Notes: generated by a model from the sequence alone, not told the origin. Shown: positions 1 through 7,548, counted from the stretch's first letter. The stretch is 45,909 bases of DNA from Streptomyces sp. ISL-87 (GCF_018614095.1 NZ_JAGGOY010000086.1:1-45909), one strand, 5' to 3'. Made by a program: numbers and translations.

Positions 1-6
1 TCGGGC

Positions 7-333
7 ATGACGAGCGGGGCAACCGGGGCGCCGGCGGTCGTCGTCAACTACCTGGACAGCGACGTCGGGTTCGTGGAGGGGGCCGCGCCGGACGGCAGGC
101 GATGGCATGCCCTGCTCGACCGCGAGACGGCGGCGGACTACGAGATACCGGTCCACCGCTACTCGGTCGCCCCGGCGGTGATCGCCGCCCTGTCCTGGTC
201 CGCGGCGGCAGGCCTGACCGCGGACCAGGACCTCATCCGCCGTGCGCTGACCGAGTCCGCCCCCTTCGTGGAAGACCTGGCGGCGGTACTCCTCACCGGC
301 CTCGGCATACCGGGCCCCCGGCTCCCCGCGTAG
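7..333 (+). CDS. Hypothetical protein, 108 aa
   Basis: I do not recognise this protein. It is soluble, acidic and Ala/Leu rich, with no membrane segment or signal peptide; the first half (VVVNYLDSDVGFVEG) looks like a beta-rich start and the second half like helices. The ATG lies only 6 bases into the window and the frame is open to the window edge, so the true start may be outside and the gene could be the tail of a longer one. GC-rich third positions support real coding. It ends about 430 bases before the convergent HTH gene. Confidence 0.55.
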   Translation: MTSGATGAPAVVVNYLDSDVGFVEGAAPDGRRWHALLDRETAADYEIPVHRYSVAPAVIAALSWSAAAGLTADQDLIRRALTESAPFVEDLAAVLLTGLGIPGPRLPA

Positions 334-763
334 GCGCCGCGCGGTTCGTCGCGCTGCAAGCACAGCACGCCGCCTCGCCGCACCTCGCATTGTGGAACCG
401 GCTCGGCGCGCAGAGGAATTGGGGGCTGCGGGCATACGCGCCGTTGCACCATTCCCCGACGGGCGGGCCGTGGTCGTTCGGCACCCGAACTTCGTACGTC
501 GCAGCGCGAACAGGCCCGGTCAGCACGGGGCGGGAGGCAGCGCCGGAGGCGCTGATGAGCCTCATCCTGCGCCATCTGGAAGGTTCGGGTCGGCATCGGT
601 GGCGGAGGTGGCGCAGTTCGCCATGGTGCAGCGGGCGCACGTCCACCAGGCGCTGCGCGCGCTCGACGGCGTGGTGGAGCAGACGCTGGGCCTCGACGGC
701 ACGGCCTTGTTCGACCTCCCGGTGCCCCACGCCCTTGCGCGGCGGCCCGGTGAACGTTCCCGG
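334..763. other. Gap without a convincing gene; possible gene relic
   Basis: A plus-strand frame at 392-775 encodes 127 aa whose last half (VAEVAQFAMVQRAHVHQALRALDG, interrupted here) reads like ordinary helical protein, but its first half is an irregular Arg/Gly/Ala mix with no ribosome binding site. It may be the 3' remnant of a decayed gene. A minus-strand frame over the same bases looks like a shadow. Nothing else is apparent. Confidence 0.3.
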
Positions 764-2014
764 TCAGAGCGCTAGGCGGCGGCCGCCGCCGCGCTGTCCG
801 TTGGGGGGGCAGTCTCGGCAGCGGCCCGGCTCGCGGGAGCGGAAGACGCGCTCGCAGCCGTCGCAGGTCTGGAACGGGTCCGGCGGGACGAACGCCCGGC
901 GGGGTGGGAGTACGGGCATCCAGGCGGGGAGCAGGGCGACGATCCGGTGGGCGATGATTCCCACCGGGGTCTTCAGAGGCTCGGGGAGACTCGCGGCCAG
1001 GGTGCGCCCGCACGATTCCGGATCGGCCCCTCGCTCCAGCCAGCGGGCCAGCCCCGGCGCCAGCCGCCGCACGTCCTTCTCAGGCAACACCAGCCGAGCA
1101 TCCCGCCGCGGCAGCCCCGCCAGGATCTCAGCAGCCACCCGCACGAACCGTGGCTCCGGCGCGGGGTCGGGGTCGACCTGGGGGCCGGGGCCGGCCCCCT
1201 GGCCGGGGTCGGCGCCAGAACCTGGGCCGGGGTCATTACCCGGGCCGGGGCCAGCGCCGCGGTCGGCCTCGGGGCCAGCTCCCGCATCGGGGCCTTGGCC
1301 AAGGCCAGCGCCCCGGTCAGAGCCCGGACCGTGTCCCGAGCCGGGGCCCCACTCCGGATCGGGGACAGAGCCACGACACGGGCCGGGGCCGGCTCCCGGA
1401 TCGGAGCCAGCGTGGCGGCCAGGACCAGCCCCCGGGGCGGGGACCAACCCCTGATCCGGACGAGAGCCGAGGCCGAGGCCGAGGCCGGGACCGGGGTCGG
1501 GGTCGGGACCGGGACCGGGACCGGGGTCGAGGCCGGGACCGAGGCCGGGGCCAAGGCCAAGGCCGAGGCCGGGGCCGGGGGTGGGCTGCGGGGTCGGGGG
1601 GCGGTTTGCGGGGGGCGGCGGAGGCGGTGGTGGGGGCTCGGGGCGTTCCGCTGCTGGGTTGTTGTACGAGTAGGTGCGGGTGACCACTCGTCCGGAGTTC
1701 AGGCGCTCGCGGCGGCGCTCCAGGTAGCCGTGTTCCTCCAGCTCCCGGAGGGCGGCGGCGATGCGGACCTCGCCCTCCGGGTTGCGCTCGGCGAGGCACT
1801 TGATCCCGATGGACGCGCCCGGAGGCAGTGACTGGATGTACACGGCCAGCCCCTTCGCCGTCAGCGACAGCGAGCGGTGCTGGGCCAGGTGGTTGCCGAT
1901 CACGGTGTAGCGGCTGGCGTGCCGGACGTTGACGTGGACTACACCGGATCGGGGGGTCTCGGAGGGAACACCGGACCACGGGCGCGCGGGCGCGCTAGGG
2001 TGCTCAAGAGCCAT
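764..2014 (-). CDS. HTH protein with a long Gly/Pro repeat and C-terminal zinc ribbon
   Basis: A 416-aa protein. Residues ~31-115 form a winged-helix/HTH region (VHVNVRHASRYTVIGNHLAQ, then ELEEHGYLERRRE) like the N-terminal DNA-binding domain of a Streptomyces family of HTH-domain proteins. A run of about nine prolines follows near residue 130, then ~150 residues (141-288) of almost pure Gly/Pro with Leu, Asp and Ala. The C-terminal third returns to a normal helical domain (ILAGLPRRDARLVLPEKDV) and ends with a CxxC-x11-CxxC zinc ribbon (Cys384, 387, 399, 402). The ATG at 2014 was chosen because homologous proteins of this type begin MALEHPS and a GAGGAAG lies upstream; the longer open frame is non-conserved. 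Function is inferred to be DNA binding; partner and target are unknown. Confidence 0.75.
   Translation of the reverse strand: MALEHPSAPARPWSGVPSETPRSGVVHVNVRHASRYTVIGNHLAQHRSLSLTAKGLAVYIQSLPPGASIGIKCLAERNPEGEVRIAAALRELEEHGYLERRRERLNSGRVVTRTYSYNNPAAERPEPPPPPPPPPANRPPTPQPTPGPGLGLGLGPGLGPGLDPGPGPGPDPDPGPGLGLGLGSRPDQGLVPAPGAGPGRHAGSDPGAGPGPCRGSVPDPEWGPGSGHGPGSDRGAGLGQGPDAGAGPEADRGAGPGPGNDPGPGSGADPGQGAGPGPQVDPDPAPEPRFVRVAAEILAGLPRRDARLVLPEKDVRRLAPGLARWLERGADPESCGRTLAASLPEPLKTPVGIIAHRIVALLPAWMPVLPPRRAFVPPDPFQTCDGCERVFRSREPGRCRDCPPNGQRGGGRRLAL
1151..1594 (-). repeat. Imperfect GGCCCC-type repeat encoding Gly/Pro tract
   Basis: About 444 bp built from imperfect iterations of six-base units such as GGCCGG/GGGCCG and GACCCG. 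In the coding frame they give PGPGLGLG and DPGPGPGP patterns. Most frames are open through this stretch because it almost lacks A/T, so the other frames are not evidence for genes. The units are degenerate enough to be old, but runs near 1500-1600 are nearly perfect. Confidence 0.85.
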
Positions 2015-2092
2015 AGGGAAGTGGTGATCTTCCTCGTTGGTCAGGCCCTCGTTCGGGATGCCAGTCCCGGCGGGGGCCGTCTCATGTCTGTG

Positions 2093-2121
2093 GTTGTCGG
2101 GCCGAGCATATGCCCGGCAAC
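2093..2121. promoter_or_regulatory. Inverted repeat upstream of the HTH/Gly-Pro gene
   Basis: GTTGTCGGGC (2093-2102) and GCCCGGCAAC (2112-2121) are ten-base arms with one mismatch and a nine-base spacer, located ~80 bases upstream of the ATG at 2014. It may be an operator or part of the 5' leader; assignment is inference. Confidence 0.35.
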
Positions 2122-2223
2122 AGACCCGAATTCCACTCCAGTTGGCAGATTCACCCGTCCGAGCTACGGGGAGCCGGAGGGGTTTGGTCGGGTTGGTTTT
2201 AGCTCCTGTTACTTGGTCTTTCT

Positions 2224-2676
2224 TTACCTCTCGGCGCACCGGGTCGCGGAAATCCGCGACCCGGTGGACACGGAAATCTCCGCCCACACAACCTTGCGCG
2301 GAGCCGGCCCGTTCGTGACGCCCCACCGGTCCGCGAGCGCCTCCACCAGCAGCAATCCCCGCCCGAACTCGTCCGTTTCCACCGCCTCGCGCACGCCCGG
2401 GGTCCGGTCACCCCGCGTATCGGTTACCTCGATCCGCAGCGTGCTCCGGGTGACGGCGAGGGCGAGCCGGAAGTCGCGTCCGGGCACCTTGCCGTGGGTC
2501 ACCGCGTTGGCGGCCAGCTCCGCGATGACGTGTGCGGCCCGGTCGAAGGGCAGCCCCCAGCCTCGGAGTTGCTCGACGGCGAGCAGCCGGGCGAGCCGGG
2601 CTCCTCGCGGGGTGGCGGAGAGCTGGACGTCAAACTGGCGTGCAGAGGCCCAGGTTTGGGCAAGTTGATGATTCAC
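2224..2676 (-). CDS. AbaA-like ATP-binding protein (HATPase_c_2 / anti-sigma-type kinase fold)
   Basis: A 150-aa stand-alone GHKL ATPase domain. The N box ELAANAVTHG, the G1 motif VTDTRGDR and the G2 region GRGLLLVEALADRWGV are all present, so ATP binding is likely. Proteins like this are numerous in Streptomyces and resemble RsbW/SpoIIAB anti-sigma kinases; in the abaA/whiJ-type clusters they accompany an HTH regulator and a DUF397 protein, as here, where the HTH gene is divergent. The GTG start at 2676 is shared in pattern (VNHQ versus VNIQ) with the paralogue near 45.0 kb, and no clear ribosome binding site precedes it. The last ~15 residues are encoded inside a perfect hairpin, which is odd. 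Confidence 0.85.
   Translation of the reverse strand: MNHQLAQTWASARQFDVQLSATPRGARLARLLAVEQLRGWGLPFDRAAHVIAELAANAVTHGKVPGRDFRLALAVTRSTLRIEVTDTRGDRTPGVREAVETDEFGRGLLLVEALADRWGVTNGPAPRKVVWAEISVSTGSRISATRCAER
2237..2266 (-). terminator. Perfect 14-bp hairpin at the 3' end of the ATPase gene
   Basis: CACCGGGTCGCGGA (2237-2250) pairs exactly with TCCGCGACCCGGTG (2253-2266), leaving two loop bases. It lies inside the last codons of the ATPase gene. No U-tract follows on the minus strand, which is common for Streptomyces terminators. Confidence 0.5.
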
Positions 2677-2701
2677 GTCACTCAGCGTGGCCGGTCGTGC
2701 G

Positions 2702-2709
2702 TACCGTGA
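2702..2709. promoter_or_regulatory. TACCGTGA motif shared with the second WhiJ-type module
   Basis: The octamer TACCGTGA sits in the divergent intergenic region 26 bases from the ATPase start. The same octamer is at 45031-45038 in the equivalent place of the second module, and flanking bases also agree (CGTN2TACCGTGA on plus; TCACGGTANNCACG on minus). Likely a promoter element or regulator site; the role is inferred. Confidence 0.5.
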
Positions 2710-2738
2710 GAAGGGACACCGCCTGTGCGTCCCGCGTT

Positions 2739-2775
2739 TGTCCGGAGCTTGTCCGGTGCTGTCCCGGCTGTCCGG
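2739..2775. promoter_or_regulatory. Four helically phased TGTCCGG direct repeats
   Basis: TGTCCGG occurs at 2739, 2750 and 2769, with a variant TGTCCCGG at 2760. Start-to-start distances of 11, 10 and 9 bases place the copies on one DNA face. They lie between the shared TACCGTGA motif and the HTH gene start at 2832, so they are a candidate operator for the HTH regulator. Confidence 0.5.
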
Positions 2776-2831
2776 AGTTGCCTGCGGGGTACGGGGCGTT
2801 GAGGAAATCGGCTCGTCGGAGGTGGGCGCGC

Positions 2832-3689
2832 ATGAGCGTGGACAGTGACGGTACGGAAGAGCCCGGCTGGGACGTCGATCCCGAGGACGAACAAGGGGCT
2901 GCGGTGGTGGCCGCGCTGGGCCGCCAGCTCAAGACATGGCGGGAGGCGGCGGGAATGCGCGTAGCGGATTTCGGGGCGCGAATTCGGTACGGGGAGGACC
3001 AGGTTCGAAAGGTGGAGTCCGGAAAACGAATCCCTCGCCCCGAATATCTCGACAGGGCGGACGAGGTCCTCGACGCGGGCGGGAAGATCGCCGCGATGAA
3101 GGCCGACCTTGAGCAGGTCCGCTACCCGAAGAAGGTCCGCGCCCTGGCGAAGATGGAGGCCAAGGCCGTCGAGATCGGCATGTACAGCAGCCACAACATC
3201 CATGGCCTGCTCCAGACGGAGGAGTACGCGGCAGCCCTGTTCGGAATGAGGCGGCCCGCCTACCCGCCCGACGAGATGGACCGGAACCTGGCTGCCCGCA
3301 TGGCCCGACGGTCGATCTTCGGCCGCTCACCCGCTCCGGCGCTCAGCTTCGTCCAGGAGGAGGTGACCCTCCGTCGCCCGATCGGAGGCACAATGGTTCT
3401 GCGCCGACAGCTCGAACGCCTTCTGGAGGTATCCCAGTTGCCGAACGTCGAGTTCCAGGTGATGCCGACCAGCCTCGAAGACCATGCCGGCATGGGCGGT
3501 CTGATTGAGGTGCTGAAGTTTGTTGACGGCACTGCGGTGGGGCGCTCCGATGGCGCTTTCCATGGCCGCCCGGTCTCCGACCCGAAGCAGCTCCGGATCC
3601 TTGAACTTCGCTATGGCACCATCCGAGCTCAAGCGCTGACGCCGCCGAAATCGCGGGCCTTCATCGAGCAACTGCTGGGAGAAACATGA
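2832..3689 (+). CDS. DUF5753-type HTH regulator (WhiJ/Scr1-like)
   Basis: A 285-aa protein. An XRE-type HTH occupies about residues 26-80 (LGRQLKTWREAAGMRVADFG, then the recognition region DQVRKVESGKRIP). The rest is a DUF5753 domain with its usual signatures: MYSSHNIHGLLQTEEYAAALF, then PALSFVQEEVTLRRPIGG, QLPNVEFQVMP and a final LRYGTIRAQALTPPKSRAFI. WhiJ-like proteins of this class act as DNA-binding developmental regulators whose activity is set by a small DUF397 partner. Start ATG 2832 follows GGAGGTG eight bases upstream; the frame is open further upstream but non-conserved. The stop overlaps the next gene by ATGA, so it is translationally coupled to DUF397. Confidence 0.9.
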   Translation: MSVDSDGTEEPGWDVDPEDEQGAAVVAALGRQLKTWREAAGMRVADFGARIRYGEDQVRKVESGKRIPRPEYLDRADEVLDAGGKIAAMKADLEQVRYPKKVRALAKMEAKAVEIGMYSSHNIHGLLQTEEYAAALFGMRRPAYPPDEMDRNLAARMARRSIFGRSPAPALSFVQEEVTLRRPIGGTMVLRRQLERLLEVSQLPNVEFQVMPTSLEDHAGMGGLIEVLKFVDGTAVGRSDGAFHGRPVSDPKQLRILELRYGTIRAQALTPPKSRAFIEQLLGET

Positions 3690-3877
3690 TCCACAACCCC
3701 GAGCTGGACTGGTTCAAGAGCAGCTACAGCAGCAGCAGCGAGGGCGACGACTGCGTCGAGGTCGCCACCACCCCCCGCACCGTCCACGTCCGCGACTCCA
3801 AGAACGCCCAGGGCCCCCGCCTCGCCTTCGCGCCACATGCCTGGACCGGCTTCGTCTCGCACGCAGGGGAGGCATAG
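3686..3877 (+). CDS. DUF397 protein, first tandem copy
   Basis: A 63-aa acidic DUF397 protein: ELDWFKSSYSSSSEGDDCVEV, then VHVRDSKNAQGPRLAF and a closing AWTGFV, the standard family layout. DUF397 proteins are partners of DUF5753-type HTH regulators. It overlaps the HTH stop by four bases and lies five bases before a second copy. No membrane or secretion signals are present. Confidence 0.92.
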   Translation: MIHNPELDWFKSSYSSSSEGDDCVEVATTPRTVHVRDSKNAQGPRLAFAPHAWTGFVSHAGEA

Positions 3878-3882
3878 TCCCG

Positions 3883-4065
3883 ATGCCCGAGCTGGACTGG
3901 TTCAAGAGCAGCTACAGCAGCGGCAGCGAGGGAGACTCCTGCGTCGAGGTGGCCACCACCCCCGGCACGGTCCACGTCCGCGACTCCAAGGACGTCCAAG
4001 GCCCCCTCCTCGCCTTCACCCCCCACGCCTGGGCCGGATTCGTGTCCAGCGCGTCCGGCAACTGA
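3883..4065 (+). CDS. DUF397 protein, second tandem copy
   Basis: A 60-aa DUF397 protein very close to its upstream neighbour: both share ELDWFKSSYSS, EVATTP, TVHVRDSK and HAW-GFVS. The bases encoding ELDWFKSSYS are identical in the two, indicating fairly recent tandem duplication. The start ATG is 5 bases after the stop of the first copy. Two partners for one HTH regulator suggest alternative or dosage-dependent pairing, which is inference. Confidence 0.92.
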   Translation: MPELDWFKSSYSSGSEGDSCVEVATTPGTVHVRDSKDVQGPLLAFTPHAWAGFVSSASGN

Positions 4066-4073
4066 CACCCCCC

Positions 4074-4108
4074 GCCCCCGCCCGCACCCCGCAGGCACAG
4101 GCGGGGGC
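4074..4108 (+). terminator. Possible terminator after the DUF397 pair
   Basis: GCCCCCGCC (4074-4082) pairs with GGCGGGGGC (4100-4108) across a 17-base loop. It sits between convergent genes (DUF397 and DinB-like). The long loop lowers confidence. Confidence 0.35.
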
Positions 4109-4120
4109 ACCGAGCCCGGG

Positions 4121-4675
4121 TCACAAGCCGATGGCCCCGTCGATGTTCTCGCGGAGCAGATCGGCGTGGCCGTTGTGGCGGGCGTACTCCTCGATCAGGT
4201 GGATCAGCACCCAGCGCAGGGACACCGTGCCGCGCCAGTCGTCGTCGCCCTCGATGTCCAGGGAGGGTGCCTCGACGGCGAAGTGCTCCGCGAAAGCCAC
4301 CTCCGTTCGCCAGGCCTTCCATGCCTCCTCGATGACGCCGGGCCCGGGCATCGCACCGTCGAAGTCCCCGTCGGGGTCGGCCTCCGAGGAGAAGACGAGC
4401 GGTGCGTCCTGGCCGGCCAGCACCTGCCGGAACCAGCGGCGTTCCACATCCGCGAGGTGGCGGACCAGGCCGAGCAGCGAGAGCGTGGTCGACGCCAGGG
4501 GCCGCGAGAGCAACGCGTCGTCGGTAAGGCCCGCGCACTTCAGCTCCAGCGTCGTGCGCTGGGCCCCCAGCATGTCGATCAGCATCAGCCGCTCGTCACC
4601 GGTTGCCGGCCCGCTGAACCGGCCGTCGCTCTCGGGGCCAACGAACAGTTCTGCTCTTCGAGTTGGGTTTGCCAT
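4121..4675 (-). CDS. DinB-family / mycothiol-dependent-type protein
   Basis: A 184-aa DinB-superfamily four-helix protein of the DUF664 type. The metal-binding histidine pattern is visible: LVRHLADVERRWF for the first His, and LIHLIEEYARHNGHADLLRE for the other two. In actinomycetes this fold is used by thiol-dependent transferases, including mycothiol S-transferases, so a detoxification role is plausible, but the substrate cannot be read from sequence. The start ATG at 4675 is 22 bases from the divergent membrane-protein gene, so the promoters must overlap. Confidence 0.85.
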   Translation of the reverse strand: MANPTRRAELFVGPESDGRFSGPATGDERLMLIDMLGAQRTTLELKCAGLTDDALLSRPLASTTLSLLGLVRHLADVERRWFRQVLAGQDAPLVFSSEADPDGDFDGAMPGPGVIEEAWKAWRTEVAFAEHFAVEAPSLDIEGDDDWRGTVSLRWVLIHLIEEYARHNGHADLLRENIDGAIGL

Positions 4676-4697
4676 ACGTACAAATTAATCTGACGCG

Positions 4698-5015
4698 GTG
4701 ATCTTTGGCCGCGAGAACATCGACCTCCCCGAGGACCGGGGGTGCCTGCAGTGGGTACTGGGGGTTCCGCTCGCCCTCATCTACCTGCCGGCGGTGTACT
4801 TCTGCTTCCTCGTGCTCGTCGCCGAGCCGGGCGGCCCCAAGGACGACCGCATGCGCGACGACATCGCGGCGGGCTCCTACCTCGTGGTCGGCATCAGCCT
4901 CTTCGGGCTGCTGCTCTCGCTCCTCCCTGTGTACCGGCGCACCATGGGCCGGTGGTGGTACGCCGCGCCGCTCGCCCTCGGGCTGACCGCCTACATCCGC
5001 GCCAAGACGGTCTGA
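4698..5015 (+). CDS. Small membrane protein, 105 aa
   Basis: I do not recognise the family. The sequence has three hydrophobic segments: about residues 17-42 (LQWVLGVPLALIYLPAVYFC), 57-78 (YLVVGISLFGLLLSLLPVY) and 87-98, separated by an acidic loop (EPGGPKDDRMRDD). The GTG start gives MIFGRENIDLPEDRG. It is divergent from the DinB-like gene and convergent with the signal peptidase gene. Confidence 0.7.
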   Translation: MIFGRENIDLPEDRGCLQWVLGVPLALIYLPAVYFCFLVLVAEPGGPKDDRMRDDIAAGSYLVVGISLFGLLLSLLPVYRRTMGRWWYAAPLALGLTAYIRAKTV

Positions 5016-5040
5016 CGCACCACAGCCGTCACCACAGCCG

Positions 5041-5739
5041 TCAGGCTCCCGGCGTCGGCCAGACAGGAACCCGCGCCGCCCGGGCCGCCGCCCGACGCCG
5101 CACCACCAGTGCGGCGATACCCAGGCCGCCGCCGGTCAAGAAGACGACCATGCCCAGGAGCTGGGCCCCGCCCGCCACGATCACCGCCGTCGGCCGCTCG
5201 ATGGCCTTGCCGCGCACCGCCGACAGCGGGAGCGAGCCCTGGCCGTCGTCACCGAGGTGCATCGAGGAGTCCGCCGAGTTGAGCCGGTTGTCGCCCATCA
5301 GGAACATCCGGCCTTCGGGCACGGTCACTTCGAACGGGACGGTCGACGGCATCGCGCGGTCCTTCACGTACGGCTCATCGAGCGGCTTCCCGTTGAGCAT
5401 GAGCGTCGCATCGCCCCTGCGGTACGAGATCCGGTCGCCGCCGACCGCCACCACGCGCTTGAGCCAGGGCCCCTCGGATACCCACTCCGGAGCCGAGAAG
5501 AGCACGACGTCCCCGCGCCCGACGCCCAGGTCGTCCGCGTCACCGAGGGCGAAGTAGGCCAGGTCCCCGCGCCAGTACGTCGGGATCATGGAGTCCGAAG
5601 GTACGGAGTACGCCTTGATCTCGTGCCGGGTCAGCGCCAGAGTGCCCAGCCACGGCACCACCGCCAGCACCGCACCGGTCACGAGGAGCACGATCGCCCA
5701 GATGCCCAGTCTCCGCCCCGGCCTGCGTTCCATATCCAC
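5041..5739 (-). CDS. lepB: Signal peptidase I
   Basis: A 232-aa S26A signal peptidase that cleaves signal peptides at the outer face of the membrane. There is an N-terminal membrane anchor at about residues 12-34. The catalytic serine is Ser50 in VPSDSM and the general-base lysine is Lys94 in WLKRVVAVGGD; the family box GDNRLNSADS follows. A second hydrophobic segment near the C-terminus (VIVAGGAQLLGMVVFLTGGG) is typical of Streptomyces enzymes. The GTG start at 5739 follows GGGAGG by eight bases; an internal ATG two codons later is an alternative. It stands alone rather than in the usual clustered signal peptidase group of Streptomyces. The exact paralogue cannot be assigned. Confidence 0.9.
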   Translation of the reverse strand: MDMERRPGRRLGIWAIVLLVTGAVLAVVPWLGTLALTRHEIKAYSVPSDSMIPTYWRGDLAYFALGDADDLGVGRGDVVLFSAPEWVSEGPWLKRVVAVGGDRISYRRGDATLMLNGKPLDEPYVKDRAMPSTVPFEVTVPEGRMFLMGDNRLNSADSSMHLGDDGQGSLPLSAVRGKAIERPTAVIVAGGAQLLGMVVFLTGGGLGIAALVVRRRAAARAARVPVWPTPGA

Positions 5740-5881
5740 GAAGCTGCCCTCCCGAAGCGTGTACGCGTGCGGGAAGGGTATGCAAAGCCGTCAGGCCCCG
5801 GACCGGCGGGGCCGATCCGGGGCCGATCACGCGGCAGCCGTCATGCGACAGCGGTCACGCGGCAGCGTCACGCCGCAGCGG

Positions 5882-7198
5882 TCACGCCGCGACCGGGACC
5901 GCCCGCTCCTCCAGCGGGGAGGACGAGGCGGCCGCGTAGGCCTTCTTGTCCAGGATTCCCTCGCGGGCGGAGACGAGGACCGGGACCACGGCCTGGCCGG
6001 CCACGTTGGTGGCGGTGCGCATCATGTCCAGGATCGGGTCGATCGCCATCAGCAGGCCCACGCCCTCGAGCGGCAGGCCCAGGGTGGAGAGGGTCAGGGT
6101 CAGCATGACCGTGGCGCCCGTCAGACCGGCCGTCGCGGCCGAGCCGACCACCGACACGAACGCGATCAGCAAGTACTCCTTGATGCCCAGCTGGACGTCG
6201 AAGATCTGCGCGATGAAGATCGCGGCGAGCGCCGGGTAGATCGCGGCGCAGCCGTCCATCTTCGTAGTGGCTCCGAACGGAACCGCAAAACTCGCATATT
6301 CCTTCGGGACGCCGAGGCGCTCGGTGACCTTCTGGGTGACCGGCATGGTGCCGACCGAGGAGCGGGAGACGAAGGCCAGCTGGATGGCCGGCCAGGCGCC
6401 CTTGAAGAACTGGACCGGGCTGACCTTGGCGACCGTGGCGAGCAGCAGCGGGTAGACGCCGAACATCACGAGGGCCGAGCCGATGTAGACGTCGGCGGTG
6501 AAGGTCGCGTACTTGCCGATCAGGTCCCAGCCGTAGGTGGCGATCGCGGTGCCGATGAGGCCGACGGTGCCGATCGGGGCGAGGCGGATGACCCACCACA
6601 GGGCCTTCTGCAGCAGCTCCAGGACGGACTCGGCGAGGTTCAGGACCGGCTGCGCCTTGCTGCCCAGCTGGAGGGCGGCGATACCGGCGACGGCGGCCAT
6701 GAAGACGATCTGGAGCACGTTCAGCTCGGTGAACGGCGTGACGACGTCCGTCGGCACGATGCCGGTCAGGAAGTCGATCCAGGAGCCCTGCTTCTTGGGC
6801 AGCTTGCCGTCCTGCGGGGTGAGGCCGGTGCCGGCGCCGGGGTTGGTCAGCAGGCCGATCGCGAGGCCGATGCCCACCGCGATCAGCGAGGTGATCATGA
6901 ACCAGAGCAGCGTCCGGGAGGCGAGCCGCGCGGCGTTGTTCACCTTCCGGAGGTTGGTGATGGACACCAGGATCGCGAAGAAGACGAGCGGGGCGACGGC
7001 CAGCTTCAGCAGCTGGACGAAGATGTCGCCGACCTGCTGGAGGGTGGTGCGCAGCCAGCTGACGTCCTGGCCCTTGGCGAGCCAGCCGAGCAGCACACCG
7101 AGCACCAGACCGGTGATGATCTGGGCCCAGAACGGGAACTTGAACGGGAATTTGAACGAGGCCTTGGCGGGGGCCTGGGGGGTCGCGGACACGGACAC
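5882..7198 (-). CDS. Dicarboxylate/amino acid:cation symporter (SDF family)
   Basis: A 438-aa DAACS family secondary transporter. It carries the serine-rich re-entrant signature RSSVGTMPV, the TM7 substrate and sodium site as GATTKMDG in place of NMDGT-type, and the C-terminal motif MAIDPILDMMRTATNVAGQ, where D and R contact substrate. About eight membrane helices are visible starting at WAQIITGLVLGVLLGW. The likely cargo is glutamate, aspartate or C4-dicarboxylate, coupled to H+ or Na+; the exact substrate is not determined. The upstream region holds two palindromes, a sign of transcriptional control. Confidence 0.9.
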   Translation of the reverse strand: MSVSATPQAPAKASFKFPFKFPFWAQIITGLVLGVLLGWLAKGQDVSWLRTTLQQVGDIFVQLLKLAVAPLVFFAILVSITNLRKVNNAARLASRTLLWFMITSLIAVGIGLAIGLLTNPGAGTGLTPQDGKLPKKQGSWIDFLTGIVPTDVVTPFTELNVLQIVFMAAVAGIAALQLGSKAQPVLNLAESVLELLQKALWWVIRLAPIGTVGLIGTAIATYGWDLIGKYATFTADVYIGSALVMFGVYPLLLATVAKVSPVQFFKGAWPAIQLAFVSRSSVGTMPVTQKVTERLGVPKEYASFAVPFGATTKMDGCAAIYPALAAIFIAQIFDVQLGIKEYLLIAFVSVVGSAATAGLTGATVMLTLTLSTLGLPLEGVGLLMAIDPILDMMRTATNVAGQAVVPVLVSAREGILDKKAYAAASSSPLEERAVPVAA

Positions 7199-7366
7199 TC
7201 TCCGGGGGGTGGCGCGCCAAAGGGGGTGACGCGCGGAGCAAACAGAAGAACGGTGGGGGGTGGGCTCAGCGACAGCCGCAACAGGCCGCGGACACGCGGC
7301 GGCAGAGGTCGACGTGCAGGCGCCCCACGAGCGGGACGCCCGTGGTCATGTGGTGCGCAACTGTGG

Positions 7367-7378
7367 TCAACATGTTGA
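7367..7378. promoter_or_regulatory. TCAACATGTTGA palindrome upstream of the symporter
   Basis: A perfect 12-bp palindrome ~170 bases upstream of the symporter start, 18 bases from a second palindrome at 7396-7412. A possible operator. Confidence 0.4.
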
Positions 7379-7395
7379 ACACGCTAACACTTTAG

Positions 7396-7412
7396 CTTTG
7401 AGAATCTCAAAG
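7396..7412. promoter_or_regulatory. 17-bp palindrome CTTTGAGAATCTCAAAG
   Basis: Eight-base arms are perfectly symmetrical around a central A, in one of the most AT-rich stretches of the window. CTTTGAG is repeated once more at 7418-7424. The position ~200 bases upstream of the symporter suggests an operator for its promoter; the binding protein is unknown. Confidence 0.55.
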
Positions 7413-7480
7413 GCGTACTTTGAGCCAAGGTCGGCACACAGCCCCCGGACCCGCCAGGGACCCGCCCGGAAAACGCGAAA

Positions 7481-7517
7481 GCCCCAGCGTTACGGGCGGT
7501 AAACCCGGTGCTGGGGC
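7481..7517. terminator. Hairpin between symporter promoter region and DUF4229 gene
   Basis: GCCCCAGC (7481-7488) pairs with GCTGGGGC (7510-7517), with additional pairing of ACGGG with CCCGG inside. It lies just past the DUF4229 stop (7549, minus strand), so it fits as that gene's terminator. Confidence 0.6.
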
Positions 7518-7548
7518 AGTTCGGTGTGTGATGAAGCTAACTGGGGCC

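Noticed and set aside
1151..1594. Repeat tract as CRISPR array
   Set aside because: Units are six bases, contiguous and coding, with no spacers and no cas genes.
973..1831. Long open frames on both strands across 0.95-1.83 kb
   Set aside because: They cover the GGCCCC-rich repeat of the real minus-strand gene, lack ribosome binding sites and give only Arg/Pro/Gly-rich strings.
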